A DNA stretch of 64,000 nt. It comes from Bacteroidales bacterium (lineage in GTDB: Bacteria > Bacteroidota > Bacteroidia > Bacteroidales > JAADJA01). The notes under the pieces were generated by a model that was not told the DNA's origin, ran no database searches, and worked only from the letters and a program-made list of their open reading frames with translations. The translations under genes and the position numbers were made by a program. The stretch lies in NCBI GenBank assembly GCA_020052415.1, contig JAGVPB010000040.1:62001-126000 (forward strand), written 5' to 3'. Shown piece by piece: positions 53,229 through 61,620 of this stretch (its first letter is position 1; each line of letters opens with the position of its first letter).

Positions 53229-53263
53229 AAAAAAAACCCGTCAGATTTTTCAACCCGACAGGT
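53228..53263 (-). terminator. Intrinsic terminator after tsf
   Basis: On the minus strand ACCTGTCGGG (53254-53263) pairs with TCTGACGGGT (53236-53245) over ten pairs, three of them G-U, with an 8-nt loop and then a run of eight T. Because the pairing needs G-U wobble, it works only on the minus strand. At DNA level the two arms look like direct rather than inverted repeats. Confidence 0.75.
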
Positions 53264-53288
53264 CTGTCATTTAACTCAAGCTAATTTA

Positions 53289-53330
53289 ACCAGCTACCAG
53301 TAACAAGCAACCAGTAACCAGTAACTAACT
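53289..53330. repeat. ACCAGTAACAAGCAACC short repeat patch at the tsf stop
   Basis: CCAGTAAC units run up to and into the tsf stop codon (53325-53327), so the repeat touches the coding end. Confidence 0.75.
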
Positions 53331-54155
53331 TCCCAGCATCATCCTTCTGAAGCCCGTAACTTTTAATTCAGGGTCAACCTGCTTTAAATATTGCCCTACC
53401 GTCATCTTGCTGTCTCTCACAAAATCCTGGTTCAGCAGGGTATTTTCTTTGTAAAACTTATTCAGTTTTCCGACGGCGATTTTCTCAACCATATTCTCCG
53501 GTTTCCCTTCCTGCCTTGCCTGTTCCATGCCAATCTCTATTTCTTTATCAATCACCGTTTGCGGTACATCTTCCTTATCCACCGCCACGGGGCTCATTGC
53601 AGCAACCTGCATGGCAAGCTGGTGGCCGGCTTCGTCCGATCCGTTTTCCTTGTTGAATCCGAGAATAGTCGCCAGCCTGTTTCCCTGGTGATTATACGCA
53701 AACACTTTCCCCGCCTCTATACATTCATACCCCGATAATTCCATTTTTTCGCCCGTTTTCCCGATCAGGTCGGTGAGTCCGTCGGCTACTGTTCTACCGT
53801 TCAATGGTAAAGATTTCGCTTCGCCGGCGCTTTTTGGCTTTGAAATCAATATCTGGTTTAAGGTATCATTTGCAAAGCTTACAAACTCCTTGTTTTTAGC
53901 AACAAAATCCGTTTCACAATTCACCATGATCAGCGCGGCGAATTTTTTATCGGTCGTAGTTTTCGCAATCACTATTCCTTCGTTGGCTTCTTTGTCAGCC
54001 CTTTTGCTGGCCACCTTCTGCCCTTTTTTGCGAAGAATATCAATTGCCTTTTCATAATCTCCTTCAGCTTCAACCAGTGCATTTTTACAATCCATCATAC
54101 CTGCACCGGTCATCTTCCTTAATTTATTGACTTCTGCTGCTGTGATATTTGCCAT
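53325..54155 (-). CDS. tsf: Translation elongation factor Ts
   Basis: 276 residues. Exchanges GDP for GTP on EF-Tu. The N-terminal UBA-like domain (VNKLRKMTGAGMMDCKNALVEA) and the nearby TDFVAKN motif (CETDFVAKNKEF) are diagnostic. It follows rpsB by 46 bp in the standard order. Confidence 0.97.
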   Translation of the reverse strand: MANITAAEVNKLRKMTGAGMMDCKNALVEAEGDYEKAIDILRKKGQKVASKRADKEANEGIVIAKTTTDKKFAALIMVNCETDFVAKNKEFVSFANDTLNQILISKPKSAGEAKSLPLNGRTVADGLTDLIGKTGEKMELSGYECIEAGKVFAYNHQGNRLATILGFNKENGSDEAGHQLAMQVAAMSPVAVDKEDVPQTVIDKEIEIGMEQARQEGKPENMVEKIAVGKLNKFYKENTLLNQDFVRDSKMTVGQYLKQVDPELKVTGFRRMMLGS

Positions 54156-54201
54156 TTTTATTTTTATTTAATCCCTTATCATAAGGGAAAATTAATTTTT
54201 C

Positions 54202-55128
54202 TTAGTTGATCTTAGTGGGTTTTTTACTTCCTTTTGAAATTGGTCTCCTTGCCCGTTTAGCCGGTTTCTTAACCTCTTCACCGGGTTCATCTGTAGCTTT
54301 CGCTTTTAATCTTGCCAGCGTTTTTGCCTTTTCAATTGCCTCATCTTCCTCGTCCTCTACCATTTTTAACGATTCGGCTTTTACCCTTATCATTTCTTCC
54401 TGTTCTTCTTTATCTTCAAGGTCGCGCTTGTCTTTGTCGAGTTTTCTGTCCATCAATCCTTCTTCGATGGATTGCACCATTGCACCGACAATGAGGTCAA
54501 TAGATTTTGAAGCATCGTCGTTAGCCGGGATCGGGAAATCCACTTTAGTAGGATCCGAATTGGTATCAACAATCGCGAATGTAGGTATGTTCAGCTTTTT
54601 AGCTTCAGCCACAGCGATATGCTCTTTCAGGATGTCAACAACAAATATTGCGGAAGGCAAACGGTTCAGATCGGCGATACTGCCAAGCTGTTTTTCGAGT
54701 TTAGCCCGCTCGCGCTGTATCTGAAGGCGCTCCCTTTTGGACAAATTCTTATACGAATTGGTGGCGATCATTTTATCAATGGATGCCATTTTGCGAACCG
54801 CTTTACGTATAGTAGCAAAATTGGTAAGCATTCCACCCGGCCAGCGCTCCGTAACATAAGGCATTCCGATCCTTTTTACGTGGGCGGCTACAATTTCCTT
54901 TGCCTGCTTTTTAGTAGCGACAAATAATATTTTTTTACCTGAGCGGGCAATTTGTTTTATTGCCGAAGCCGCTTCTTCAATCTTTGCGGCTGTTTTATAA
55001 AGATCAATAATGTGAATCCCGTTCTTCTCCATAAAAATATAAGGAGCCATATTCGGATTCCATTTTCTTTTAAGGTGTCCAAAGTGCACACCGGCTTCTA
55101 ATAAATCGTTGAAAGTTGTTTTTGACAT
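54202..55128 (-). CDS. rpsB: 30S ribosomal protein S2
   Basis: 308 residues against 241 in E. coli. The S2 core (LLEAGVHFGHLKRKWNPNM, RWPGGMLTNFATI, NIPTFAIVDTNSDP) ends near residue 225. A charged tail of about 80 residues follows, first acidic (KEEQEEMIRVKAE) and then lysine-rich (KKPAKRARRPISKG). Extended S2 tails are common in this phylum. Confidence 0.96.
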   Translation of the reverse strand: MSKTTFNDLLEAGVHFGHLKRKWNPNMAPYIFMEKNGIHIIDLYKTAAKIEEAASAIKQIARSGKKILFVATKKQAKEIVAAHVKRIGMPYVTERWPGGMLTNFATIRKAVRKMASIDKMIATNSYKNLSKRERLQIQRERAKLEKQLGSIADLNRLPSAIFVVDILKEHIAVAEAKKLNIPTFAIVDTNSDPTKVDFPIPANDDASKSIDLIVGAMVQSIEEGLMDRKLDKDKRDLEDKEEQEEMIRVKAESLKMVEDEEDEAIEKAKTLARLKAKATDEPGEEVKKPAKRARRPISKGSKKPTKIN

Positions 55129-55229
55129 GTGTTTTATGTTTACATTCCGTTAATAATGCAATTGCGGAGTAGCCCCGTTTTACCGGAAGTCTCAGCAATT
55201 TAGATACTAAACATCCTATTAAAATATTT

Positions 55230-55616
55230 CTATCGTTTGCTGAACTGGAATTTTTTACGGGCTTTCTTTTGTCCGTACTTTTTCCTTTCCACCATACGCG
55301 GATCTCTTCTCATCAGTCCTTTAGCCTTCAGAGGCGGCCTGTATTCAGGATTAATTTCAACAAGGGCCTTTGAAATTGCAAGCCTGAGCGCTTCCGCCTG
55401 GCCTGTAATACCGCCGCCATCCAGGTTAACAAGAATATCGTATTTCCCAACATTTCCGGTTATTTCCAAAGGCTGGTTTACGATATATTGAAGTGTGGCA
55501 ACTGAAAAATAGTCTTTATAATCTCTTTTGTTTACAGTGATCTTACCATTGCCTTCTTTAAGGTAAACCCTAGCAACAGCAGTTTTTCTTCTTCCTGTAG
55601 TATTGATTACTTCCAT
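55230..55616 (-). CDS. rpsI: 30S ribosomal protein S9
   Basis: 128 residues with TGRRKTAVARVYL at the start and the invariant end KKARKKFQFSKR, whose last arginine contacts P-site tRNA. It follows rplM by five bases, as in most bacteria. Confidence 0.97.
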   Translation of the reverse strand: MEVINTTGRRKTAVARVYLKEGNGKITVNKRDYKDYFSVATLQYIVNQPLEITGNVGKYDILVNLDGGGITGQAEALRLAISKALVEINPEYRPPLKAKGLMRRDPRMVERKKYGQKKARKKFQFSKR

Positions 55617-55621
55617 TATTG

Positions 55622-56077
55622 TTATTTGATTTGTTTCAGGTCAATAGTTCTTGGTTTTTGTGCTTCATGAGGATGAGCCGGGCCTGCATAAACATGCAGA
55701 TTTCTGAATAAGGCATCACCCAGTTTATTCTTGGGCAACATTCCCCTGATCGCAATTTCCACTACGGCAAAGGGCTTTTTCACCAGAAGCTCTCTTGGTG
55801 TCCTTATCCTTTGACCTCCCGGATAACCGGTATGCCTTACATATTCCTTATCGGTCATTTTCTTGCCGGTCAATTGAATTTTTTCAGCATTAATGATGAT
55901 CACATTATCACCGCAATCAACATGAGGAGTAAAATTGGTTTTATATTTACCCCTTAAAAATTTTGCTGCAACGGTTGAAAGCCGTCCTAAAATCTGGTTC
56001 TCTGCATCAATGAGAACCCATTCTTTCCTAACTGTTTCTTTATTTGCGCTAACCGTTCTGTAGCTTAAAGTATCCAT
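55622..56077 (-). CDS. rplM: 50S ribosomal protein L13
   Basis: 151 residues from the ATG at 56077 (MDTLSYRTVSANKETVRKEW). The longer frame to 56155 runs over the promoter and is not real. DAENQILGRLSTVAAKFLRG, YVRHTGYPGG and GMLPKNKLG are L13 motifs. It heads the rplM-rpsI-rpsB-tsf operon. Confidence 0.97.
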   Translation of the reverse strand: MDTLSYRTVSANKETVRKEWVLIDAENQILGRLSTVAAKFLRGKYKTNFTPHVDCGDNVIIINAEKIQLTGKKMTDKEYVRHTGYPGGQRIRTPRELLVKKPFAVVEIAIRGMLPKNKLGDALFRNLHVYAGPAHPHEAQKPRTIDLKQIK

Positions 56078-56125
56078 TATTTTATTGTTACTTGTTCGAC
56101 AATTCTCCTTTCGAAAATCGGGTGG

Positions 56126-56156
56126 CAAAAGTAGGAGTATTTTTTTAATTAACAAA
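56126..56156 (-). promoter_or_regulatory. Consensus Bacteroidota promoter of the ribosomal operon
   Basis: On the minus strand, TTTG (56153-56156), exactly 19 bp, TACTTTTG (56126-56133), 48 bp before the rplM start. It supports the ATG at 56077. Confidence 0.7.
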
Positions 56157-56200
56157 CTTTGTCAATAAGAATTTTTTACCGGTCTTTTAACGTTATAGAA

Positions 56201-56208
56201 TAACTTTG
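56201..56208 (+). promoter_or_regulatory. -7 box before the unknown membrane protein
   Basis: TAACTTTG matches TAnnTTTG, 40 bp before the ATG at 56249. No clear -33 element. Confidence 0.4.
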
Positions 56209-56248
56209 AAATTAAAATTCCATACGGAGATTTAATTCGTTCGGTAAA

Positions 56249-56965
56249 ATGCAAAAAACAACTTTAAGAACCATCATTAATCTGACGATCTTTTCAGCAG
56301 CGATGGGATATCTCGAATGTGCAGTTGTAATTTACCTCCGTAAGATTTATTATCCCGAAGGTTTTGATTTTCCGCTGAAACCGATTGAAATAAACATTGG
56401 CATTGTCGAAATCATTCGTGAAGCTGCCACGCTTGTAATGCTCATCGGAGCCGGATTACTTGCCGGCAGGACAAAAACCGAGCGGTTTGGTTTTTTCCTT
56501 TACAGTTTTGCCATCTGGGATATTTTCTACTACCTGTTTCTCAAACTGCTGATCGGCTGGCCCGACTCGCTTTTAACCTGGGATATCCTGTTCCTTATAC
56601 CGGTCACATGGGTCGGACCTGTAATTGCACCCGTGATCAATTCGCTGACGATGATTGCAATGGCTTTACTGATCAATTATTTCACCGATAAAAATCTTTT
56701 AACCGGAATAAAAAAGGTTGAGTGGGCAATGTTAATTTTTGGTTCATTGGTTATGATTTTATCTTACACGCTGGATTACATGAAGTTCATTGTTGAAAAT
56801 GCCGATCGTTTCAGCCTGCCGGAAAGCTCAGCAATGATTGAAAAATCCACCGGATATGTTCCCCAGTCATTTCCCTGGTGGTTATTTATTATTGGTCAGA
56901 CAATATTAATCGCTGTGTTGATTTTATTTGTATTACGGAATATCCGGATTATAAAAAATACTTAA
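56249..56965 (+). CDS. Polytopic membrane protein of unknown function
   Basis: 238 residues with about six membrane helices. The N-terminal helix contains MGYLECAVVIYLRKIYYP; a charged loop precedes EIIREAATLVMLIGAGLLAGR, then FAIWDIFYYLFLKLLIGWP and PVTWVGPVIAPVINSLTMI with buried prolines and tryptophans, and a final PWWLFIIGQTILIAVLILF. Conserved glutamates (E23, E51, E54) in or near helices could bind an ion or substrate. No family name is recognised. It stands alone on the plus strand between the ribosomal and frr-pyrH operons. Confidence 0.8.
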   Translation: MQKTTLRTIINLTIFSAAMGYLECAVVIYLRKIYYPEGFDFPLKPIEINIGIVEIIREAATLVMLIGAGLLAGRTKTERFGFFLYSFAIWDIFYYLFLKLLIGWPDSLLTWDILFLIPVTWVGPVIAPVINSLTMIAMALLINYFTDKNLLTGIKKVEWAMLIFGSLVMILSYTLDYMKFIVENADRFSLPESSAMIEKSTGYVPQSFPWWLFIIGQTILIAVLILFVLRNIRIIKNT

Positions 56966-57014
56966 ATCCGGTTTCAAATACCTACTCTCATTCCTTATGT
57001 CTCCCATCTCATTT

Positions 57015-57060
57015 CTCACTCAATACTAAAGACTAACGATTCAATACTAAAGACTCCCTC
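57015..57060. repeat. CAATACTAAAGACTA short repeat patch
   Basis: Two close copies of TCAATACTAAAGACT separated by a few bases, between the converging membrane protein gene and frr, ending just past the frr stop codon. Confidence 0.7.
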
Positions 57061-57061
57061 C

Positions 57062-57625
57062 CTAAATCGTCATAATATCCTTCTCCTTCGCTTCCATCAG
57101 TTTATCTACTTTCTCGATATAATCGGTGGTAAGCTTCTGAATGTCCTCCTGCAACTTCTCAACATCATCCTCCGAAATTCCTTCTTTTTCAAGCTTTTTA
57201 GCTTCATCGTTGGCAGTCCGCCGGGTATTCCGAATCCCGACTTTGGTATTTTCAGCTTCAACACGAGCCTGTTTTACAAGATCTTTCCTTCGTTCTTCGG
57301 TTACCGCCGGAACGATTATTCGTAATACTTCGCCTTCGTTCTTTGGATTAAAGCCCAGGTTTGCAGCCTGTATCGCCTTCTCGATCAATCCGATCACACT
57401 TTTATCCCAGGGCTGAACGATGATCTGGCGCGGATCGGGTGAAGTGATGTTCGCGGTTTGATGGATAGGTGTATTTACTCCATAATAATCAATCATCACT
57501 CCTTCGAGCATGGCAGGGCTTGCCTTTCCGGCCCTTATTTTCTGAAATCCCCGTTCGAGGTGAGTTATCGCTTTACCCATGCCCTCCGAGGCGACATCAT
57601 ATACAAACTGACATTCTTCTACCAT
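57062..57625 (-). CDS. frr: Ribosome recycling factor
   Basis: 187 residues. GMGKAITHLERGFQKIRAGKASPAML-like N-terminal helix, then YYGVNTPIHQTANI and PWDKSVIGLIEKAI of the beta domain, and RRTANDEAKKLEK in the returning helix. It follows pyrH by about 55 bp, the usual pair. Confidence 0.97.
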   Translation of the reverse strand: MVEECQFVYDVASEGMGKAITHLERGFQKIRAGKASPAMLEGVMIDYYGVNTPIHQTANITSPDPRQIIVQPWDKSVIGLIEKAIQAANLGFNPKNEGEVLRIIVPAVTEERRKDLVKQARVEAENTKVGIRNTRRTANDEAKKLEKEGISEDDVEKLQEDIQKLTTDYIEKVDKLMEAKEKDIMTI

Positions 57626-57679
57626 AATTTTATGATTAACAGTTTCAGTGCAAATTTAAATTATTTTGAGATATTCATA

Positions 57680-58390
57680 TCACCTGTTTTCTATCAGAGT
57701 ACCGATGTTTTCACCCATCAGCATCCGTTTCAGGTTACCCATTTTATTCATATTAAAAACGATGATCGGAAGATTATTTTCTTTGCACATCGTAAATGCG
57801 GTCAAATCCATAATTTTCAATTGCTTTTGATATGCTTCATCAAACGTTAAAGCCGAATATTTAACAGCTTTCGGATCTTTTTCAGGATCTGTGTTGTAAA
57901 CGCCATCAACACGTGTACCTTTGAGAAAAACATCAGCTTGTATTTCAACACCTCTCAGAACGGATGCGGTATCCGTTGTAAAATACGGATTGCCTGTACC
58001 TCCGGCAATGATCAAAACTTTTCCATCTGAAAGGTATTCAACAGCCTTCCTGCGGCTCATCAATTCTGAAACGGGTCCTATCTGAAACCCGGAAAGCAGA
58101 GCCGTTTTAATACCTGTTTTTTCGATGGCAGCCTGCAATGCCAGGCTGTTGATCACAGTTGCAAGCATACCCATATAATCGCCCTGAACACGGTCCATCC
58201 CACCGGAAGCGCCCTGCAAACCCCTGTAAATATTTCCTCCGCCGATCACGATTGCAATCTGAACGCCAAGATCAGCCGCCTGTTTAATCTCATTCGCATA
58301 ATCCGAAAGGCGCATGGGGTCAATTCCAAACTCCTGTTCACCCATAAGCGCCTCACCGCTAAGTTTTAATAATATCCTTTTATATTTCAT
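57680..58390 (-). CDS. pyrH: UMP kinase
   Basis: About 236 residues from the ATG at 58390 (MKYKRILLKLSGEALMG); a start at 58414 would add eight residues. IAIVIGGGNIYRG and GTGNPYFTTDTAS are the phosphate-binding motifs; DVFLKGTRVDGVYNTDP is the acceptor region. It makes UDP, the entry to UDP-GlcNAc used by the Mur enzymes. Confidence 0.97.
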   Translation of the reverse strand: MKYKRILLKLSGEALMGEQEFGIDPMRLSDYANEIKQAADLGVQIAIVIGGGNIYRGLQGASGGMDRVQGDYMGMLATVINSLALQAAIEKTGIKTALLSGFQIGPVSELMSRRKAVEYLSDGKVLIIAGGTGNPYFTTDTASVLRGVEIQADVFLKGTRVDGVYNTDPEKDPKAVKYSALTFDEAYQKQLKIMDLTAFTMCKENNLPIIVFNMNKMGNLKRMLMGENIGTLIENR

Positions 58391-58411
58391 TTCCGGCAAT
58401 TTTGATGGAAT

Positions 58412-58419
58412 CAAAGATA
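58412..58419 (-). promoter_or_regulatory. -7 box before pyrH-frr
   Basis: Reads TATCTTTG on the minus strand, 21 bp before the ATG at 58390. The -33 region is only a partial match. Confidence 0.45.
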
Positions 58420-58512
58420 AATATTTCCGTTTTACTTAAACCTTATAAATTTATTTGTGCTTGGCATCTTACTTTTTATAATTTTATGTGTTCTATATAA
58501 AAACTATGTAAA

Positions 58513-59145
58513 ATGAAACTCATTGACCGAATTTATTGGTTTGGACAGGCTTCCGTAAAAATTGAAACAAACGGCAGTATCATTTATTTCGACCCGTACA
58601 AGATCAAAAGCAAGGACAAAGCTGATGTGGTTTTTATAACCCATTCTCATTTCGATCACCTGTCAATGGATGATTTGAAGAAAGTTGCCGACAGTCAAAC
58701 ACCGGTTGTTGCTCCGTCTGATTGCCTGGGAAAACTAAAGGATGCAGGTTATACCAATATTACCGAAGTCGCGCCGGGCGGTACCGGATCTGTATTAAAT
58801 TTTTATTACGAAGCTGTCCCTGCTTACAATGTTGTAAAGACAAAATTTCATCCCAAATCCAATAACTGGGTAGGTTATGTTGTGGAGGTCGAAGGAAGGA
58901 AAATATACCTTGCCGGGGATACTGAACGCATACCGGAAATGAAGACCATTGCTTGTGATATTGCCCTGTTGCCGTTAGGTCAAACCTTTACAATGAACCG
59001 TGTGGAGGATGCTGTTGAAGCGGCAAAGGATGTAAAAGCAACCATTGTGATTCCGATTCACTACGGTTTGTATGAAGGGACCAAAGCTGATGCAATCCGG
59101 TTTAAAGATTTATTAAAAGGAAAGGCAGAAGTAGTTTTAAAATGA
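58513..59145 (+). CDS. Metallo-beta-lactamase-fold hydrolase (UlaG-like)
   Basis: 210 residues. The metal-binding motif THSHFDHLS has H44, H46, D48 and H49; later ligands are in YLAGDTERIP and IPIHYG. It opens with the UlaG-type pattern IYWFGQASVKIETNGSIIYFDPY. Members cleave phosphodiesters, lactones or other esters; substrate is not known. No signal peptide, so cytoplasmic. It is divergent from pyrH and stands alone. Confidence 0.88.
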   Translation: MKLIDRIYWFGQASVKIETNGSIIYFDPYKIKSKDKADVVFITHSHFDHLSMDDLKKVADSQTPVVAPSDCLGKLKDAGYTNITEVAPGGTGSVLNFYYEAVPAYNVVKTKFHPKSNNWVGYVVEVEGRKIYLAGDTERIPEMKTIACDIALLPLGQTFTMNRVEDAVEAAKDVKATIVIPIHYGLYEGTKADAIRFKDLLKGKAEVVLK

Positions 59146-59204
59146 GTTGCTGCTCACGATAAAAACTGCATTAAAAATTGAGTTGTGCAAACATGAAAAA
59201 TAGA

Positions 59205-59268
59205 GGTATAGGGATAATAGGGGAAATAGCGGAAATAGGGGTAATGGGGGAAATAGCGGAATTAGGGG
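59205..59268. repeat. G-rich patch with AATAGGGG/AATAGCGG units
   Basis: Imperfect repetition of (A)ATAGGGGAAATAGCGG-like units, with five tracts of three to five G. It lies between the converging MBL-fold and radical SAM genes. The unit is close to the complement of the patch at 48202-48246. Four or more G tracts could in principle form a quadruplex, but two loops are long (14 nt). Confidence 0.75.
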
Positions 59269-59326
59269 AAAAAATATTCAACAAGAGTTAGATTTGGCTC
59301 AAATTGTTAATAACAAAGGATGATCA

Positions 59327-60325
59327 TTACATTCCTTCGGTGCAGTTTTGACAAATATCCGTTTGTTTGCGGTTTGTAAAAACCCTTGTACGGAAGTCGT
59401 AATACATTTTACTCCTCCATACTTCACGGAATGGTTTTTCTTTCAAATCTCCCATTTTGTAATCGGCATCTTTATCAAAACAGCAGGGAACTGTTATCCC
59501 ATCCCAGGTGATCACACAGGATGACCACATGCGGTAACATTTGTCCGGAAGATTGTTTTTGAACTCATAAGTACCATCTTCCAGTTTGCGGTATCGGGAG
59601 TATTTGTCAATGGTTGGGATCAGGGTATTTCCATTTTTATAGTCGTATATCTGTGCCGTTTTGAACTGCAGTTCATCCACACCCCATTCGTCGCAGAGTT
59701 GTTTAATTTCCTTCAACTGGTGTTCATTTGACCGGAAAACGATGAACTGAACAATGATGTGAGGTGTATGTGACTTTAGCTCCTTTTTCCACCTTACCAT
59801 ATTTTTAATTCCATCCGTTACTTTCTGGTACCTGCCACCAACCCTGTAAGTGGAATATTCCTGTTGTCCTATACCGTCGAGGGAGATGATCAATCTGTCG
59901 AGTCCCGATTCGATTGTTTTTCTGGCATTTTCATCGTTCAGAAAATGCCCGTTGGTTGAAGTCGCGGAATAAATCCTGTTCTGCCGGGCATATCTGACAA
60001 AATCAAAAAACTGAGGATTCAGAAAAGGCTCACCCTGAAAATACAGGATCATATAAATCAGCCTGTCTTTTAACTGGTCAACTATTTTTTTGTAAAGTTC
60101 AAGGGTAAGCATGCCGGTATTTCTTGAAAACTGCCGCAATCCTGAAGGACACTCCGGACAGCGCAGGTTGCAGGAGGTTGTTGGCTCAATCGAAATACTG
60201 TAAGGATTTCCCCAGTGGATGGTGCGTTTGCTGATCCTTGTAATGTAATAACTCAGGTTAATAATTAATATATTCCAGATCCTCCTGAATGTGAGCCTGC
60301 TGATTATGTTCAATTTATCTCTCAT
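59327..60325 (-). CDS. Radical SAM protein with SPASM domain
   Basis: 332 residues. The SAM-binding cluster motif is CNLRCPEC (C52, C56, C59). A TIM-barrel pattern follows (YFQGEPFLNP, ATSTNGHFLN, IISLDGIGQQEYSTYR). The C-terminal SPASM region has further cysteines in CYRMWSSCVITWDG, VPCCFD and DICQNC for one or two extra iron-sulphur clusters. Such proteins modify peptides or act as anaerobic sulfatase-maturing-type enzymes. No precursor peptide gene was seen beside it, so its target is unknown. Confidence 0.88.
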   Translation of the reverse strand: MRDKLNIISRLTFRRIWNILIINLSYYITRISKRTIHWGNPYSISIEPTTSCNLRCPECPSGLRQFSRNTGMLTLELYKKIVDQLKDRLIYMILYFQGEPFLNPQFFDFVRYARQNRIYSATSTNGHFLNDENARKTIESGLDRLIISLDGIGQQEYSTYRVGGRYQKVTDGIKNMVRWKKELKSHTPHIIVQFIVFRSNEHQLKEIKQLCDEWGVDELQFKTAQIYDYKNGNTLIPTIDKYSRYRKLEDGTYEFKNNLPDKCYRMWSSCVITWDGITVPCCFDKDADYKMGDLKEKPFREVWRSKMYYDFRTRVFTNRKQTDICQNCTEGM

Positions 60326-60431
60326 TATTATCTTCCTGCAGTCAAATAGTAAACGTTTACTTTACGACAATATATTATTAAGGTTTTAATTCAATTTCTG
60401 TTCAATAGAAAAACGTAAATTCTCCCGGGCA

Positions 60432-61526
60432 CTAAATATTTTCAGTGATCTTTTGTACCAGCTTTGACTGGTTGAAAAACTGCTTGGCAATGATCCTCAG
60501 CACTGTATAACCGGGAATAGCGAGGATCATACCAGGAATTCCTGCCAGACTGCCAGCCATAAGTATAACAAGGAAAATTTCAATGGGATGGGCATTTACA
60601 CTTCTGGAATATATCAGGGGTTGAAGGATAAAATCATCTATCAGTTTTGCAACTGCGAATGTGAGGATTATAATTGTGGAGATTGGAATGATGTTTTCAT
60701 AGGCTCCGGCGCTCAGATTTCCCGTTGCACCAATGAGAACGCCCAATGCAGCGCCAATAATGGGACCGAGATAAGGGATCACATTCATTAATCCTCCGAC
60801 AAATCCAATAAACAGTGCATTTTCCACTCCGAAAAAAGTAAGACCAGCAGTTATCATAATCATCATGGCTAATATTTCAAGTATCAGCCCGACGAAATAT
60901 CTTGAAAGTAACCGGCGGGTATCGCGCATAATTATAGCCGCTTTTTCCTCAAATTTAACAGGGACAAAAAGCATGATGCCGTGATAAAACAACCGGTCGT
61001 CGCGCAAAAAGAAAAATGTCATAAACACTACAGAGAATATACCTATGAATAATGAACCGGCAAATCCCACTACATTCCCAAAAATTGTCTTTATGGAAGT
61101 CATGTTTACAAGCGATTCGAGTTCGGAAGCAATCATCGCTTCGAGGGTCTGATCATTTTCAAGAATATTATACCTGAGCAACTGCGCTTCAAGATCATGA
61201 AGCGGTTTCTGCAATTGACTTCCGAGATACTGAAAATCAATGCTTGTGATCACCTGCGCCTGCCTGTTGATAATGGGTACGAAAATCAGAAATAAGGAAA
61301 CAAAAATCAGTAGCATCACCAGTAAGGTCAGAACAGAACTGAGTGTATGAGGCATACTGAAATTCTTAATATGAATTTTGTCGAACAACCTGACGATAGG
61401 CTGGCCAATAAACGAAAGTACGCCTGCAATGAGAACATACACCAGGATATCGGAAAAATACCAGGCAAAGAATAATCCAACGATGGTAACTGCGATGCCG
61501 CTGATGTATTTTAAAGTCTGATTCAT
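60432..61526 (-). CDS. AI-2E family (PerM/YdiK) permease
   Basis: About 364 residues from the ATG at 61526 (MNQTLKYISGIAV); six extra residues from 61544 are unlikely. About eight membrane helices with a large central loop. GGLMNVIPYLGPIIGAALGVLIG and NAHPIEIFLVILMAGSLAGIPGMILAIP are family motifs. Relatives export small molecules or act as Na/H antiporters; the substrate cannot be told. It has a -7 box at 61542-61549 upstream. Confidence 0.9.
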   Translation of the reverse strand: MNQTLKYISGIAVTIVGLFFAWYFSDILVYVLIAGVLSFIGQPIVRLFDKIHIKNFSMPHTLSSVLTLLVMLLIFVSLFLIFVPIINRQAQVITSIDFQYLGSQLQKPLHDLEAQLLRYNILENDQTLEAMIASELESLVNMTSIKTIFGNVVGFAGSLFIGIFSVVFMTFFFLRDDRLFYHGIMLFVPVKFEEKAAIIMRDTRRLLSRYFVGLILEILAMMIMITAGLTFFGVENALFIGFVGGLMNVIPYLGPIIGAALGVLIGATGNLSAGAYENIIPISTIIILTFAVAKLIDDFILQPLIYSRSVNAHPIEIFLVILMAGSLAGIPGMILAIPGYTVLRIIAKQFFNQSKLVQKITENI

Positions 61527-61541
61527 ACTTTCCGCCTTATG

Positions 61542-61549
61542 CAAATGTA
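61542..61549 (-). promoter_or_regulatory. -7 box before the AI-2E family gene
   Basis: Reads TACATTTG on the minus strand, 15 bp before the chosen start. No clear -33 element. Confidence 0.4.
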
Positions 61550-61588
61550 GGAATTATTTGGAAAGTAAAAGGGAAAAAGGAAAAACTC

Positions 61589-61614
61589 TGAACTTTGAAC
61601 TTTGAACTTTGAAC
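61589..61614. repeat. GAACTTT tandem repeat
   Basis: Three and a half copies of the 7-base unit GAACTTT, just past the stop codon of the DUF5686 gene. Confidence 0.85.
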
Positions 61615-61620
61615 CTCCCG

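Noticed and set aside
56078-56155. N-terminal extension of L13
   Set aside because: It runs through the consensus promoter (56126-56156) and precedes a canonical L13 start.
59205-59268. G-quadruplex regulatory element
   Set aside because: There are enough G tracts, but two loops are 14 nt long and the patch lies between two gene ends, so a simple repeat is the safer call.
61589-61614. CRISPR or binding-site array at the GAACTTT repeats
   Set aside because: Contiguous 7-base units without spacers; a simple tandem repeat.
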